The notes beneath the pieces were generated by a model. It was not told where the DNA came from. It was given only the letters and a program-made list of their open reading frames with translations, and made no database searches. A DNA stretch of 64,000 bases from Prochlorococcus sp. AG-347-G20. Lineage in GTDB: Bacteria > Cyanobacteriota > Cyanobacteriia > PCC-6307 > Cyanobiaceae. The position numbers and the translations under genes are program-made. Location of the stretch: contig QCBJ01000002.1 of assembly GCA_003281645.1 (NCBI GenBank), positions 186,001 to 250,000 on the forward strand. The letters are read 5' to 3'. Of the stretch, positions 10,121 to 19,744 are shown piece by piece (the first letter of the stretch is position 1; each line of letters opens with the position of its first letter).

Positions 10121-10147
10121 GGTGCTCTTTAAGAGCATCTTTTTTTA
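10121..10147 (+). terminator. Rho-independent terminator of HU gene
   Basis: An 8-bp stem (GGTGCTCT with AGAGCATC, one G-U pair) closes a 3-nt loop and is followed directly by seven T residues. It lies 33 bp after the HU stop codon, so HU is probably transcribed alone. Confidence 0.9.
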
Positions 10148-10223
10148 TTCGCAAAAAAAAGCAATTAGCTTAATGCTCAACACTCTTAACGAGGCATCCA
10201 AAATTTTGAAATCTTAAGAAGTA

Positions 10224-10535
10224 ATGAAATGTTTAACTTTTTTATTCCTTAAATTTTTGTTGTTATCTAATTTTGTTATGGCTGAAACAATACCAAAAAA
10301 GTCAGATATTTTAAAACAATCTAGTAATTGTTTTAAAGATTCTCGAACCCAAATATGTAAAGAATTAGTTTCTGAAATAGAAAAACTTCAATTAGTAGTA
10401 TTTGACCAAAATAGATTCAAATGTCAATCAAGTTTATTGGGGCTGCAAACGGAAATTATTGAAGCTTATTTTTTTAATAATTTCTCAAATGAGAGAATTT
10501 CATTAATGAGCCCATATGTGATTAAAAATTGTTAA
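10224..10535 (+). CDS. Small secreted protein of unknown function
   Basis: A 103-residue protein with a clear Sec-type signal sequence (residues 1-20, a hydrophobic run ending FVMA|E). The mature part carries four cysteines (in SSNCF, TQICK, FKCQS and the C-terminal KNC), which could form two disulfides in the periplasm. I do not recognise the family. It is the first of a row of small membrane or secreted genes reaching the HLIP gene. ATG start; no strong ribosome site is visible. Confidence 0.65.
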   Translation: MKCLTFLFLKFLLLSNFVMAETIPKKSDILKQSSNCFKDSRTQICKELVSEIEKLQLVVFDQNRFKCQSSLLGLQTEIIEAYFFNNFSNERISLMSPYVIKNC

Positions 10536-10589
10536 TTATTAAAATAATTTATTTTTTTGGAATATTATAAATTTGTTATTTAATTTGTA

Positions 10590-10832
10590 ATGGTAAAAGG
10601 TTTTTCTGATAAAGAAGTTAAGAATAATACTCAAAATACTCAAATAAAAGAAAAAAAAGGCTTGGCTGGTTTTCTAAAAGGCAAGAAATTTACTTACACT
10701 TTGCCAGGCAAAAAACAAATAAATATTTTTGGATCAATAGTAATAGGCTTAAATATCATTTTAGTATTGTTAGTCATCCTGTATTTAAAGAATCAAGAAT
10801 TCCATGACTTTGTATTTAATGTTGGACGTTAG
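10590..10832 (+). CDS. Small single-pass membrane protein, unknown
   Basis: An 80-residue protein. The first 45 residues are polar and basic (KEKKGLAGFLKGKKFTYTLPGKKQ), followed by one hydrophobic helix at about 47-66 (FGSIVIGLNIILVLLVILYL) and a short tail. The positive N-terminal part suggests it faces the cytoplasm. No family is recognised. It lies 54 bp after the secreted protein gene and 58 bp before another small membrane gene on the same strand. Confidence 0.6.
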   Translation: MVKGFSDKEVKNNTQNTQIKEKKGLAGFLKGKKFTYTLPGKKQINIFGSIVIGLNIILVLLVILYLKNQEFHDFVFNVGR

Positions 10833-10890
10833 CTATATTTTTAGATCGAAAGATTTTATTAGATGATATATTTAAATTTTAGAATATCTT

Positions 10891-11148
10891 ATGAAGGTAG
10901 TTAATTTAGTTTCTCAAGTATTTTTTTTGTTGATAACTGTTCTATTTTTGATATATTTTCTAACAGGTTATGACTCGGCTTTTGAGGCAGACCAAAATTG
11001 TCATTCATATCTTTCAAGTTACGATAACCCATCTGGAAATTATGGTTGTGATCATGATACTGAGACACATCAGTGGATACTTTACGAGTCCAATGAAAGT
11101 AAAGAACCCGCAAAAATTATTAAGAAATTTAGGTACAAGTTTTTATAA
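10891..11148 (+). CDS. Small membrane-anchored or secreted protein, unknown
   Basis: An 85-residue protein with a hydrophobic N-terminal helix (about 8-25, FFLLITVLFLIYFLTG), acting as a signal anchor or signal peptide. The rest is polar with two cysteines (DQNCHSY, NYGCDHD) and reads SGNYGCDHDTETHQWILYE. The family is not recognised. Its stop codon overlaps by 6 bp the end of the small membrane gene on the other strand. Overlapping ORFs in other frames are poorer candidates because this one alone has a sensible membrane topology. Confidence 0.6.
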   Translation: MKVVNLVSQVFFLLITVLFLIYFLTGYDSAFEADQNCHSYLSSYDNPSGNYGCDHDTETHQWILYESNESKEPAKIIKKFRYKFL

Positions 11149-11355
11149 ATCAATTTTCTTATAAAAAAACTTTGCAGATATAATAGAAATAATCGCTGTA
11201 ACTGTGAAAGTAAGATATTGATATATGCTTCCTTCTAAGTAGATTTTATTTTTATATAGAGGAAAATCGACTAAAGATCCTATAGTACCCCAAATAATTA
11301 CCCATACAGATATGTATAAGAATACTTTTATTGGATTAGATTTTTTTGCTTCCAT
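11143..11355 (-). CDS. Small two-helix membrane protein, unknown
   Basis: A 70-residue protein with two hydrophobic segments (about residues 10-28 and 45-62), an N-terminal basic stretch MEAKKSNPIK and a basic tail KKIDL. The family is not recognised. It begins 2 bp after the HLIP gene ends, on the same strand, so the two are very likely cotranscribed. That ties it tentatively to thylakoid or light-stress functions; this is inference from position only. Confidence 0.65.
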   Translation of the reverse strand: MEAKKSNPIKVFLYISVWVIIWGTIGSLVDFPLYKNKIYLEGSIYQYLTFTVTAIISIISAKFFYKKIDL

Positions 11356-11357
11356 TT

Positions 11358-11603
11358 TTAATTAATACCAAAAATTGAAGAAGTAACAGGTCTGCCGCTA
11401 AAAACTAACTCGGTTAATATGAGCATTAAGAATCCGATCATTGCTGCTCTACCATTTACAAGTTCAGCACTGCTATTAAATCCAAAAACATTCTTTACTT
11501 CATCTCCCTGATTGTCTACCCATTTTGAGTATTCATTATCGGTTGATGATGTATTAGTAAAATCATCATTTTGATTTTCTATTGGAGAGCCGTTTTCTTG
11601 CAT
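11358..11603 (-). CDS. hli: High-light-inducible protein (HLIP)
   Basis: An 81-residue one-helix protein of the chlorophyll a/b-binding superfamily. The conserved helix is ELVNGRAAMIGFLMLILTEL (about 46-65), with the E-x-x-N-G-R-x-A-M-x-G-F chlorophyll-binding signature. HLIPs dimerise in the thylakoid membrane, bind chlorophyll and carotenoid and protect photosystem assembly intermediates under excess light. The polar N-terminus (1-45) is longer than in the shortest HLIPs. It is followed 2 bp later by an unknown two-helix membrane gene. Confidence 0.94.
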   Translation of the reverse strand: MQENGSPIENQNDDFTNTSSTDNEYSKWVDNQGDEVKNVFGFNSSAELVNGRAAMIGFLMLILTELVFSGRPVTSSIFGIN

Positions 11604-11646
11604 AGAGTTTTATATTTATTCTAGTAATTTTAAAACTAATTTATTA

Positions 11647-12672
11647 TTAAATTAAAGTTGAAATTATAAAAAAAATAAAGACAAAAATTATTATCCATAA
11701 TAATTGTAATCTCAAAATTAATTGACAAATTAATTTAATTTTCTCTCCAGTGCAATTATCTCCATTCGCATTGATCATTGGCTTTTTAATAATCTCATTT
11801 TTATATTTACTTTTCCCACCCAATGTTATTCCAGAAATATAAGCAAATATAGCTTCTGAAATCCCAGCATTAGGCGAATCATATTTTTTACCATCAAGAT
11901 AGCTTTTTTTTATGATTGATCCATACTCATTAATTTTGGGACTAACTAAAGGTAATGTAATTAAAACTAATCTTGAAGGAACAAACGTAAAAATATCTTC
12001 GATTTTTGCACTAAAAAAACCTAAATATCTAAAATAATCATATTTGTAACCTATCATTGAATCTAAAGTACTTATGGCTTTATAAGAAAAACCAAGTGAT
12101 AAAGGCCCTGGCAGAAAAATTGAAAATTTCATAAAAAAAATTCCAATAAAAATCCAAAATAATGGCCCAAATATTCCATCAACAGAATTTTCGGTAAGAC
12201 TCTCTGTACTTGATCTCAAAAGATGTTCTAAAGAAGATGAACTTACATCCCTACTTACTATCCTTTGTACCTTCTCTTTGATTATTCTCTTATTATGGTC
12301 ATTAATTTCTTCGCGTTCTATTAGCTCTGCAATCTCTTTCACACTTGAAATAAGTCCCTTAGTCGCAATACAACTTGAAAGTCCAAAAAAAATTAGTAAT
12401 CCACCAAAAAAATTATTTCTTGATTGCACAAAACTGATTTCTATCAATTTTCCCAAACCAAAACTCATTCCAATTGTGGAAATAGCTATTATTAAACCTC
12501 CCCAAAACAATATATTTTTATTTTTTCCAAAATTATTTATGAGGTAATCAGATATTTTTTTTATGTAAAAGCCAATTACTTGAACAGGGTGGATTAAGAA
12601 TCTTGGATCACCGATCAATAAATCAAAACCAATCGATCCAAGGAATATTAAAAATAAATTTATTTCAGCCAA
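11647..12672 (-). CDS. cobD: Adenosylcobinamide-phosphate synthase CbiB/CobD
   Basis: Membrane enzyme of late cobalamin synthesis that attaches the aminopropanol arm to adenosylcobyric acid. The 341-residue protein starts with a hydrophobic segment followed by [20 protein letters not shown], and contains [22 protein letters not shown] and the later [12 protein letters not shown], hallmarks of the family. Several membrane segments are visible. The start is TTG at 12672, overlapping the ilvC stop region by 13 bp, so translation is probably coupled to ilvC. Confidence 0.94.
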   Translation of the reverse strand: MAEINLFLIFLGSIGFDLLIGDPRFLIHPVQVIGFYIKKISDYLINNFGKNKNILFWGGLIIAISTIGMSFGLGKLIEISFVQSRNNFFGGLLIFFGLSSCIATKGLISSVKEIAELIEREEINDHNKRIIKEKVQRIVSRDVSSSSLEHLLRSSTESLTENSVDGIFGPLFWIFIGIFFMKFSIFLPGPLSLGFSYKAISTLDSMIGYKYDYFRYLGFFSAKIEDIFTFVPSRLVLITLPLVSPKINEYGSIIKKSYLDGKKYDSPNAGISEAIFAYISGITLGGKSKYKNEIIKKPMINANGDNCTGEKIKLICQLILRLQLLWIIIFVFIFFIISTLI

Positions 12673-13649
12673 CTGAACATCGAGCGCAGACCTTTACCTA
12701 CTTTCTCAATTTCATGTTTTGAGTTCTCTTCTCTTAATTTTGTCATTAACGGTTTGTTTTTATCGCATTCTTCCACAAAATTCTTAGCGAAAGTCCCATC
12801 TTGAATATCTTTTAGAATTTTCTGCATTTCTTTTTTTGTATCACTATTGATAAGTCTTTTACCGCTTACATAATCTCCATATTCTGCAGTATTTGAGATG
12901 GAATCTCTCATTTGAGATAAGCCTCCCTTCACCATCAAATCAACAATAAGTTTTACTTCATGTAAGCATTCGAAGTAAGCAAGTTCGGGTTGATATCCTG
13001 CTTCTACAAGAGTTTCGAAGCCTGATTTGACGAGTTCTGATAATCCTCCGCACAAAACCGCTTGTTCGCCAAATAAATCAGTTTCTGTTTCTTCTTTGAA
13101 GTTTGTTTCAAGAATCCCAGCTCTCGTTCCGCCAATCCCTTTAGCGTAAGCCATTGCCAATGATCTTGCACTTCCGGAAGAATCCTGCTCAACTGCAAAC
13201 AGTGCTGGAACTCCTTGACCATTCTGATATTCCCAACGAACAGTATGTCCAGGTCCTTTTGGGGCAATCATTACAACATCCACAAAACTAGGAGGTTTGA
13301 TAAGTCCGAATCTTATATTGAAGCCATGAGCAAAACTTAGTATCTTTCCTTCTTTTAAATTTGGTTCTATTTCTTCAAGGTAAACATCTTTCTGAAACTC
13401 ATCGGGGAGGAGAATCATAATCCAGTCTGCTTTTTCGCAAGCTTCAGAAACGCTAAAGACTTGTAGACCATCGCTAGTAGCTTTGCTTTCAGACTTACTT
13501 CCTTTATACAATCCAACAATTACATCCATACCGCTATCTTTAAGGTTTAGGGCATGTGCATGACCTTGTGAACCATATCCAATAATCGCTATTGTTTTAT
13601 TATTTAATATGCTTAGATCTGCATCTGTGTCGTAAAAGAGTTGTGTCAT
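12660..13649 (-). CDS. ilvC: Ketol-acid reductoisomerase
   Basis: NADP- and Mg-dependent enzyme converting acetolactate to dihydroxyisovalerate in valine, leucine and isoleucine synthesis. The 329-residue length marks the short class I form. The Rossmann motif [17 protein letters not shown] starts at residue 24, APKGPGH follows near 129, and the metal-binding helix [15 protein letters not shown] lies near 188-202. The gene runs into cobD with a 13-bp overlap. Confidence 0.97.
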   Translation of the reverse strand: MTQLFYDTDADLSILNNKTIAIIGYGSQGHAHALNLKDSGMDVIVGLYKGSKSESKATSDGLQVFSVSEACEKADWIMILLPDEFQKDVYLEEIEPNLKEGKILSFAHGFNIRFGLIKPPSFVDVVMIAPKGPGHTVRWEYQNGQGVPALFAVEQDSSGSARSLAMAYAKGIGGTRAGILETNFKEETETDLFGEQAVLCGGLSELVKSGFETLVEAGYQPELAYFECLHEVKLIVDLMVKGGLSQMRDSISNTAEYGDYVSGKRLINSDTKKEMQKILKDIQDGTFAKNFVEECDKNKPLMTKLREENSKHEIEKVGKGLRSMFSWLK

Positions 13650-13758
13650 TAGTTGTAGCTTCTTTTCATTTGATAGTTATTATTTTAGACATTAAGGTGT
13701 AAATAAAACAAAAAATTATTAACTTAAAAATTAAAATTAAAATATTAATTTAGAAAAT

Positions 13759-14370
13759 TTAAGACTGATTTGCTTCGCTTGGATGTGTAATTACTCTATC
13801 GATTAAGCCGTAATTTTTTGCTTCTTCCGCACTTAAAAAATAATCTCTATCAGTATCCTTTTCAATTTTCTCAAATGATTGGCCTGTCATATCTGCCATA
13901 GACATATTTAACATATCTTTAATTCTTAAAATTTCCTTAGCTTCGATTTCAATGTCACTTGCTTGGCGTTGAGATGTACCTCCTAAGGGTTGATGAATCA
14001 TTATTCTGCTGTGGGGCAAAGCAACTCTTTTACCTTTTGTCCCAGCGGCCAATAGGAAAGCTCCCATGGAGGCTGCGAGGCCTACGCATATAGTTACTAC
14101 ATCACTTTTTACGTATTTAATAGTGTCATATATAGCCAAGCCAGCAGTTACTGATCCTCCAGGGCTATTGATATAAAGATAGATAGGTTTGGAATTATCA
14201 TCAGAATCTAAATAAAGCATTTGTGCAACAAGGCTGTTAGCAATACCATCATTGACTTCTTGTCCAAGAAAAAGAATTCTTTCAACACCTAGTCTTGTAT
14301 ATATGTCGACCCATCTTTCGTATTGACTTCCTGGAAGTCTGTAAGGCACGCTTGGAGTTCCTATTGGCAT
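13759..14370 (-). CDS. clpP3: ATP-dependent Clp protease proteolytic subunit (ClpP3-like)
   Basis: Serine peptidase subunit that forms, with ClpR, the mixed Clp core of cyanobacteria and degrades proteins fed to it by a Clp ATPase. The catalytic triad is intact: S101 in [10 protein letters not shown]126 in IMIHQPLGG, and D176 in TDRDYF. At 203 residues it has standard length. It lies 24 bp downstream of clpR on the same strand, the known cyanobacterial clpR-clpP3 order. The paralogue number is assigned from this partnership. Confidence 0.93.
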   Translation of the reverse strand: MPIGTPSVPYRLPGSQYERWVDIYTRLGVERILFLGQEVNDGIANSLVAQMLYLDSDDNSKPIYLYINSPGGSVTAGLAIYDTIKYVKSDVVTICVGLAASMGAFLLAAGTKGKRVALPHSRIMIHQPLGGTSQRQASDIEIEAKEILRIKDMLNMSMADMTGQSFEKIEKDTDRDYFLSAEEAKNYGLIDRVITHPSEANQS

Positions 14371-14394
14371 GGTTTTAAATTGGTTTTGTGAGTG

Positions 14395-15057
14395 TTAAAT
14401 TTTATTTGGTAGATCTTTTTGACTTGTGAGTATCCTATCGATAACTCCATAATCTAGGGCTTCTTGGGGGTTGAGATAACTCATCCTGTCAGAGTCTTTT
14501 GAGAGTTCTTCGATTGTTTTCCCAGTATTACGAGATAAAATCTCCAGCATTGATTTTTTATTTTTCAAAACTTCCTCAGCTCTAATTTGGATATCGGTTG
14601 CTTGGCCTCTTGCTCCGCTTATAGGTTGATGCAAAACAATAGAAGCATGGGGAAGAGCGGCTCTTTGCCCTTTAGTGCCTGATGAAAGAATAACTGCAGC
14701 AGTCCCCATTGCTTGTCCGATACATATTGTATGAACTGGAGGCTTAATATAACTTATTGTATCGCAGATAGCGAAAGCTTCTGTTTCAAAACCAACTGCA
14801 TCACCAGTGTACCAACTTGTCCCAGTTGAATTGATATAGAAATAGATTGGTTTTTCTGGATCCTCAAACTCTAAATAAAGAAGTTGAGCAATGATTAGCT
14901 CAGTAACATCCATTCCTAGTTGTCTTTTCGCATCATCATCCGAAAATAATGGTAAACCAAGATAAACAATACGCTCTTTCAGTAAAAGAGAGGGGAGATC
15001 AGGGGGTGGAGTCCTCATAACGGTGTTTTCGCCGTAATAAGGAGCAGATACAGTCAT
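14395..15057 (-). CDS. clpR: ClpR, catalytically inactive ClpP paralogue
   Basis: A 220-residue ClpP-like subunit. The segment matching the nucleophile elbow reads CIGQAMGTAAV, so the active-site Ser is replaced by Gly (residue 118); the His in VLHQPISG is kept. ClpR is known to be an essential structural partner of ClpP3 in the cyanobacterial ClpP3/R core. The ATG at 15057 gives the usual start MTVSAPYYGENT; a GTG three codons upstream is possible. It precedes clpP3 by 24 bp. Confidence 0.93.
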   Translation of the reverse strand: MTVSAPYYGENTVMRTPPPDLPSLLLKERIVYLGLPLFSDDDAKRQLGMDVTELIIAQLLYLEFEDPEKPIYFYINSTGTSWYTGDAVGFETEAFAICDTISYIKPPVHTICIGQAMGTAAVILSSGTKGQRAALPHASIVLHQPISGARGQATDIQIRAEEVLKNKKSMLEILSRNTGKTIEELSKDSDRMSYLNPQEALDYGVIDRILTSQKDLPNKI

Positions 15058-15097
15058 TTGTATCACAGAATTAAGATTGAACTGATTCTAGCTAGAT

Positions 15098-16207
15098 TTA
15101 GCCCTGTGTCGCTGGTGATTTAAAAGATTTGTTTGACTCAGGATTATTTATTAGTTTTCCAAAGACCATTCTTCCAGTGGGAGTTTGTAATGCTCCTGTT
15201 ATGACAATATCTAATCTGCTTCCTACAAAATTCTTTGCCTCATCAATAACAACCATTGTGCCGTCATCTAAATATCCAATACCTTGCATTTTTTCTTTGC
15301 CTTCTCGCACGATTTTTATATTAAGAGACTCTCCTGGTTGTACTTCTGGCCTTAAAGCAATAACCAAATCACTCAAATTCATAACTTTTAATTCTTTAAC
15401 TTCAGCGATCTGAGAAAGATTATAATCAGCCGTAATTAATGTTCCTGTCATATCCTCAGTAATTTTAAGGAGTTTTTCATCTACCCCATTACCCTCATAC
15501 TTTGTTGGATTTATTACAAGTCTTCTTCCATATAAATCTCTTAATTCTTTTAATAACTTGAGACCTCTCCTGCCTTTAGACCTTTTTTCATTGCTGCTTG
15601 AGTCAGCTAAAGTTTGTAATTCATCAATTACACTTTGAGCAACAATTAATTGCCCCTCCAATAAGCCGCAACTTAATAGGCCATTGATTCTTCCATCAAT
15701 AATTACGCTGGTATCAAGAATTTTTGGACTTGCAGCAGGGAGGATACCTTCATTGACTAGATATGCATCAGTATTATTTGGATTGAATAATCTCAATAAT
15801 GTCCTTCCATGGGTATCGGCCAACTTATAACCAAGTACACCAAAGAAAATGTTGCTTAATATAGCTGCTAAAGGTTTTGCGAAAAAAACCTCTCTAGGGA
15901 AGGGAATTAATAGTATGGGAGCAAGTAGGAGATTAGCAACAAGTAATCCTAAAATTAATCCAACGGACCTACTTATTAGTAAGTCCGTTGGCATAGTTCT
16001 TATTTGATCAAGAAAAGTCTTTCTAAGTTGAAGGAATACAAAACCAGCTGCTAATCCTACAAAAAAACCAATTATTGCTAGAACAATTCTAAAACCCTCT
16101 ACATTAGATATCTGTTTGAGTATGTCTACTGGCAATAAATCAACACCAAGCCACCCTGAAGCAGCCCCAGATAATACAAATAAAATTAATACTAAGATAT
16201 CCGTCAT
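15098..16207 (-). CDS. PIN/TRAM domain membrane protein
   Basis: A 369-residue protein related to Bacillus YacL. Residues 1-130 contain about four hydrophobic segments; a PIN domain follows from about 161 (ILDTSVIIDGRINGLL, acidic residues D165 and D171) to about 285; a TRAM RNA-binding domain lies near 290-350 (GIGYLDDGTMVVIDEAKNFVG). PIN domains are commonly Mg-dependent ribonucleases, so a membrane-tethered RNase is likely, but its substrate is unknown. It stands upstream of clpR on the same strand with a 40-bp gap. Confidence 0.92.
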   Translation of the reverse strand: MTDILVLILFVLSGAASGWLGVDLLPVDILKQISNVEGFRIVLAIIGFFVGLAAGFVFLQLRKTFLDQIRTMPTDLLISRSVGLILGLLVANLLLAPILLIPFPREVFFAKPLAAILSNIFFGVLGYKLADTHGRTLLRLFNPNNTDAYLVNEGILPAASPKILDTSVIIDGRINGLLSCGLLEGQLIVAQSVIDELQTLADSSSNEKRSKGRRGLKLLKELRDLYGRRLVINPTKYEGNGVDEKLLKITEDMTGTLITADYNLSQIAEVKELKVMNLSDLVIALRPEVQPGESLNIKIVREGKEKMQGIGYLDDGTMVVIDEAKNFVGSRLDIVITGALQTPTGRMVFGKLINNPESNKSFKSPATQG

Positions 16208-16303
16208 ATCTATAATCTACTAGGATTTATTAATTGAGTAAATAAGGATTTTATTTTTTTCGATCCTTATTACTTTTTTGGAGCGTAAAAATGAATTTAA
16301 ATT

Positions 16304-17527
16304 ATGAATAAGTTTCCAAGAAGTGCTTATGTGCACATTCCTTTTTGCCACAGAAGGTGTTTTTATTGTGATTTTGCAGTAATTCCACTAGGAAACAAAG
16401 TTGAAACTTTAAAAGGTTATGGAAGTAAAACTGTTCAAGAGTATTTGCAATTTTTATATAAAGAAATATTGTCAATTAAGAATAAATCGCCTTTATCGAC
16501 AATTTATATAGGAGGTGGTACACCCTCAATTTTAGATCCTATTCAAATCAAAGAATTAATTGATCTTTTTAAAGAAAATTATGGAATTGACTATGGTGCT
16601 GAAATTACTATGGAGGTTGATCCAGCTAGTTTTACTCAAGATGATCTTTTTGGATTCATAAATGCTGGGATAAATAGATTTAGTCTCGGAGTCCAAAGTT
16701 TTAATAATCAGATACTTCAAAAGTCGGGAAGGCGTCATTTGAAAGAAGATGCAGAAAAATCTTGTTTATGGTTGAAGAGAGAATATGATTCTGGGTTAAT
16801 AAAAAGCTGGAGTTTAGATTTAATTCAAAACTTGCCACTCAGTGGATTTGAAGAATGGCAAGATGACTTAAAAAAAGCAATAACATTTTCACCGCCGCAT
16901 CTATCTATTTACGATTTAAATATTGAAAATGGCACTGTTTTTAAAAAATTAGTTAATTTAGGCAAACTAAAACTTCCAAGCGATGTAGAAGCTTTTAGAA
17001 ATAGTGAATCAACACATTCAATTTTAAAAAACTCAGGGTATTCAAGATATGAAATCTCAAACTATTGCCTTCCGCGACATCAATCGAGACATAATAGAGT
17101 TTATTGGACTGGTTTAGGCTGGTGGAGTTTTGGCCAAGGTTCCACAAGTTCACCTTGGGGGGAAAAGTTAACTAGACCAAGAGTTAGTAAAGAATACAAA
17201 GAATGGGTAACTAGACAATACGAATTTAATTTGGATTCCTCCCTAACTAATAAGGATTTTGTCTATAAAGAACTTGATGAGAAAATAATGTTGGGATTAA
17301 GACTCAAAGAGGGTGTAGATATCAAAGAAGTGTTTAAAGAACAAAAATGGGAAAACAAAAAATTTGAAAGCAACTTCAGTAAATTGCTTGAAGAATGGAA
17401 AAGGTATCTTGAAAGTGGACTATTAGTAAGAAAGGGGCATAGATTCTTTTTAAGTGAGCCTAATGGCATGGAACTAAGCAATCAAGTTCTTGTTTCTATG
17501 TTTAAGTGGTGGGATGACGTTAATTAA
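16304..17527 (+). CDS. hemW: Radical SAM protein HemW-like (heme chaperone / CPO-like)
   Basis: A 407-residue radical SAM protein of the HemN/HemW family. The 4Fe-4S motif is CHRRCFYC with C15, C19 and C22, and the early sequence AYVHIPFC and later YIGGGTPS are typical. HemW is a heme-binding chaperone rather than an oxygen-independent coproporphyrinogen oxidase; the short N-terminus before the cluster favours HemW, but the two are easily confused. Its end overlaps panB by 8 bp on the opposite strand. Confidence 0.9.
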   Translation: MNKFPRSAYVHIPFCHRRCFYCDFAVIPLGNKVETLKGYGSKTVQEYLQFLYKEILSIKNKSPLSTIYIGGGTPSILDPIQIKELIDLFKENYGIDYGAEITMEVDPASFTQDDLFGFINAGINRFSLGVQSFNNQILQKSGRRHLKEDAEKSCLWLKREYDSGLIKSWSLDLIQNLPLSGFEEWQDDLKKAITFSPPHLSIYDLNIENGTVFKKLVNLGKLKLPSDVEAFRNSESTHSILKNSGYSRYEISNYCLPRHQSRHNRVYWTGLGWWSFGQGSTSSPWGEKLTRPRVSKEYKEWVTRQYEFNLDSSLTNKDFVYKELDEKIMLGLRLKEGVDIKEVFKEQKWENKKFESNFSKLLEEWKRYLESGLLVRKGHRFFLSEPNGMELSNQVLVSMFKWWDDVN

Positions 17528-18293
17528 GTCTCTCGGAGTCTACCCATTCTTTTAATTTATCTTTAAGTAATTTCTTTCCTTGGATAATTGGTTGGCAAAA
17601 TGGTGGTTGATCATCATTAAGGCCTAACAAATCTGCAGTAACTCTTACTTGCCCATCGCAATAATTACCTGCACCAATACCTATTATGGGAATTGTTAAA
17701 GAATTTTGTATTTCTTTAGCAAGTAAATCAGGAATATGTTCAAGAACTATTGAAAAACATCCTAATTCTTCAAGAATTGAAGCCTCTTTCTTGATTTTTT
17801 CTTGGCTTGCTAAGCTTTCTCCTTGTTTTCTTAATCCAATATTTAGATAGCTTTGAGGTGTAAGACCTATATGACCCATAACAGGGATCCCCATTCTTAT
17901 TAATCTAGAAATAACTTTTTGTATTTCTGGTTCAGCTCCCTCCACTTTTACAGCTTTTGCATAAGTGCTTTGAATGATTTTCCCTGCATACTCAACAGCT
18001 TTATCCTCACCACATTGATAAGTCAGAAAAGGCATATCTGAAACAATTAAAGGTTGTTCCTCAATTTTCTTTTTAAACCCTCTTGAAACAGCATTAGTAT
18101 GATAAATTATGTTTTCTAAAGTTAATGGCAATGTCGATTTGTATCCTAAGCAGACCATTGCTAATGAATCTCCTACTAGTACGAGATCAACATTTGCTTG
18201 TTCTGCAATAGATCCTGATATGGAGTCCCATGCAGTTAGCGCAATGATTTTGCGAGATTTTTTTTTATAATTAGCCAGGTCAGAAGGTAACAT
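17520..18293 (-). CDS. panB: 3-methyl-2-oxobutanoate hydroxymethyltransferase
   Basis: First enzyme of pantothenate (CoA) synthesis, adding a hydroxymethyl group from methylene-THF to ketoisovalerate. The 257-residue sequence contains LVGDSLAMVCLGYKSTLP, where the Mg-binding Asp lies, then MGIPVMGHIGLTPQS and IPIIGIGAGNYCDGQVRV. Length is normal. The gene ends inside the hemW 3' end (8-bp overlap) and starts 48 bp from the SRP RNA gene, which runs the other way. Confidence 0.95.
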   Translation of the reverse strand: MLPSDLANYKKKSRKIIALTAWDSISGSIAEQANVDLVLVGDSLAMVCLGYKSTLPLTLENIIYHTNAVSRGFKKKIEEQPLIVSDMPFLTYQCGEDKAVEYAGKIIQSTYAKAVKVEGAEPEIQKVISRLIRMGIPVMGHIGLTPQSYLNIGLRKQGESLASQEKIKKEASILEELGCFSIVLEHIPDLLAKEIQNSLTIPIIGIGAGNYCDGQVRVTADLLGLNDDQPPFCQPIIQGKKLLKDKLKEWVDSERLN

Positions 18294-18340
18294 GATAAAT
18301 TTATGTATCTTTTTTAATCAAGAATTGCTAAGATATTTCT

Positions 18341-18435
18341 GACTCGGCCTTTCGCGGTTTTAACGCCTAAACCTGGTCAGGACCGGAAGGTAGCAGCCAC
18401 AAGGGATGCTTGAGGCAGGCGAGATATCCGAGTCA
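18341..18435 (+). ncRNA. ffs: Signal recognition particle RNA (4.5S type)
   Basis: The conserved core GGTCAGGACCGGAAGGTAGC, which forms the GGAA-tetraloop helix 8 bound by Ffh, is visible at 18374-18393. The ends pair as GACTCGG (18341-18347) with CCGAGTC (18428-18434), giving a hairpin RNA of about 95 nt, the normal bacterial size. A short T-rich tract follows. It lies between panB and ftsZ, both on the minus strand. The protein partner Ffh is encoded at 45.0 kb in this window. Confidence 0.95.
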
Positions 18436-18449
18436 CTCTATTTTACCTT

Positions 18450-19565
18450 TTAACCTATATCTTTTTTATTTTGCCTTAATCTCAAAAACTCAGGAATATT
18501 GGCTCCTGACTCTTTATTTTCGGAAAAATTATATAAGGGTTGATTAGATAATCTGTTTTTAATTCTTTGCTGGTTTAATGGTTGGGTTGTCTCAAATCCT
18601 GTAGCAATTACAGTAACTTGTATCTCCCCTTCCATCGCCTCATCGACTACTGCACCAACAATAATATTTGCTTCTTGATCAACAACATCATAAATAATTT
18701 CAGATGCAGAGGTCATGTCTTCTAAAGTCATGTCTTTGCCACCGGTAATATTTATAACGCAGCCTTTAGCTCCATCTATTCTAGCTGCTTCTAATAAAGG
18801 ACTATTCATTGCTGCCTGTGCTGCCTCTATAGCTCTCGATCTTCCTGAACCTATTCCTATTCCAAGGAGAGCAGTGCCAGCTTCCGTCATAACTGATCTT
18901 ACGTCTGCAAAATCAACATTAACTAATCCTGGGCAAGTAATTATATCACTTATGCCTTTGACGCCCATCCTTAGAACATCATCAGCATTCCTAAATGCTT
19001 CTTGGAGTGGAGCTCCTGCTATAACGTCTTTTAATCGGTCATTTGGAATAACTATTAGAGTATCAACGTTTTCAGCTAGTCTTGCGATCCCCTCCTCTGC
19101 TTGACGCATTCTTCTTTTCCCTTCAAAAGAAAATGGTTTGGTTACTATACCTACTGTTAGAGCCCCACTTTGTTTGGCTACTTCTGCAACAACGGGAGCT
19201 GCACCTGTGCCAGTTCCTCCGCCCATTCCAGCGGCTATAAAAACCAGATCAGAGCCCTCTAAAGCTTGTTGAAGCTCTTCTTTGGATTCTTCGGCTGCTT
19301 TTTGCCCAATGCTTGGATTCCCTCCTGCACCTAAACCTCTCGTGAGGTTTTGCCCAAGTTGAACCCTACTCTCTGCAGAGGATTGTAGTAGGGCTTGTGC
19401 ATCGGTATTGAGAACTCTAAATGAAACACCTTCCAAATCACTATTTATCATTCTGTTGACTGCATTACTGCCACCACCACCTACACCAATAACTTCTATT
19501 TTTGCGTTTTGGCTTGGAAGGATTTCTCTCGATTGATCAAAGTTTGGATTGTTACCGAAGCTCAT
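18450..19565 (-). CDS. ftsZ: Cell division protein FtsZ
   Basis: Tubulin-like GTPase that forms the Z ring at mid-cell. The 371-residue protein has [13 protein letters not shown] starting at 27, the tubulin signature [12 protein letters not shown] (113-124), and the T7 loop region [12 protein letters not shown]. The C-terminal tail ends [12 protein letters not shown], the conserved peptide that binds partner proteins. It lies downstream of the ftsQ-ddl-miaB cluster on the same strand after a 179-bp gap that may hold its own promoter. Confidence 0.98.
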   Translation of the reverse strand: MSFGNNPNFDQSREILPSQNAKIEVIGVGGGGSNAVNRMINSDLEGVSFRVLNTDAQALLQSSAESRVQLGQNLTRGLGAGGNPSIGQKAAEESKEELQQALEGSDLVFIAAGMGGGTGTGAAPVVAEVAKQSGALTVGIVTKPFSFEGKRRMRQAEEGIARLAENVDTLIVIPNDRLKDVIAGAPLQEAFRNADDVLRMGVKGISDIITCPGLVNVDFADVRSVMTEAGTALLGIGIGSGRSRAIEAAQAAMNSPLLEAARIDGAKGCVINITGGKDMTLEDMTSASEIIYDVVDQEANIIVGAVVDEAMEGEIQVTVIATGFETTQPLNQQRIKNRLSNQPLYNFSENKESGANIPEFLRLRQNKKDIG

Positions 19566-19744
19566 CTCTTAATAGGAATCTATTACTAGTATTGGATGCA
19601 TTATGAACTCACTTCCCTCATCTGTAGGAATTTGTTGAGGAAAATCCTAAAAATATTTATTTATTAAATATTTTGTTTTGAATGCAAAACCCATATCAAC
19701 ACTACAATAATTAAAAAAAATTACTCAAAATCCTTTTTCAAATA

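Noticed and set aside
10901..11113. Minus-strand 70-codon ORF opposite the small membrane gene at 10891
   Set aside because: The plus-strand frame has a signal-anchor helix and Cys pair; this one has a chance-like composition.
18715..19104. 129-codon plus-strand ORF inside ftsZ
   Set aside because: It is a mirror frame of the conserved FtsZ GTPase region and has no independent features.
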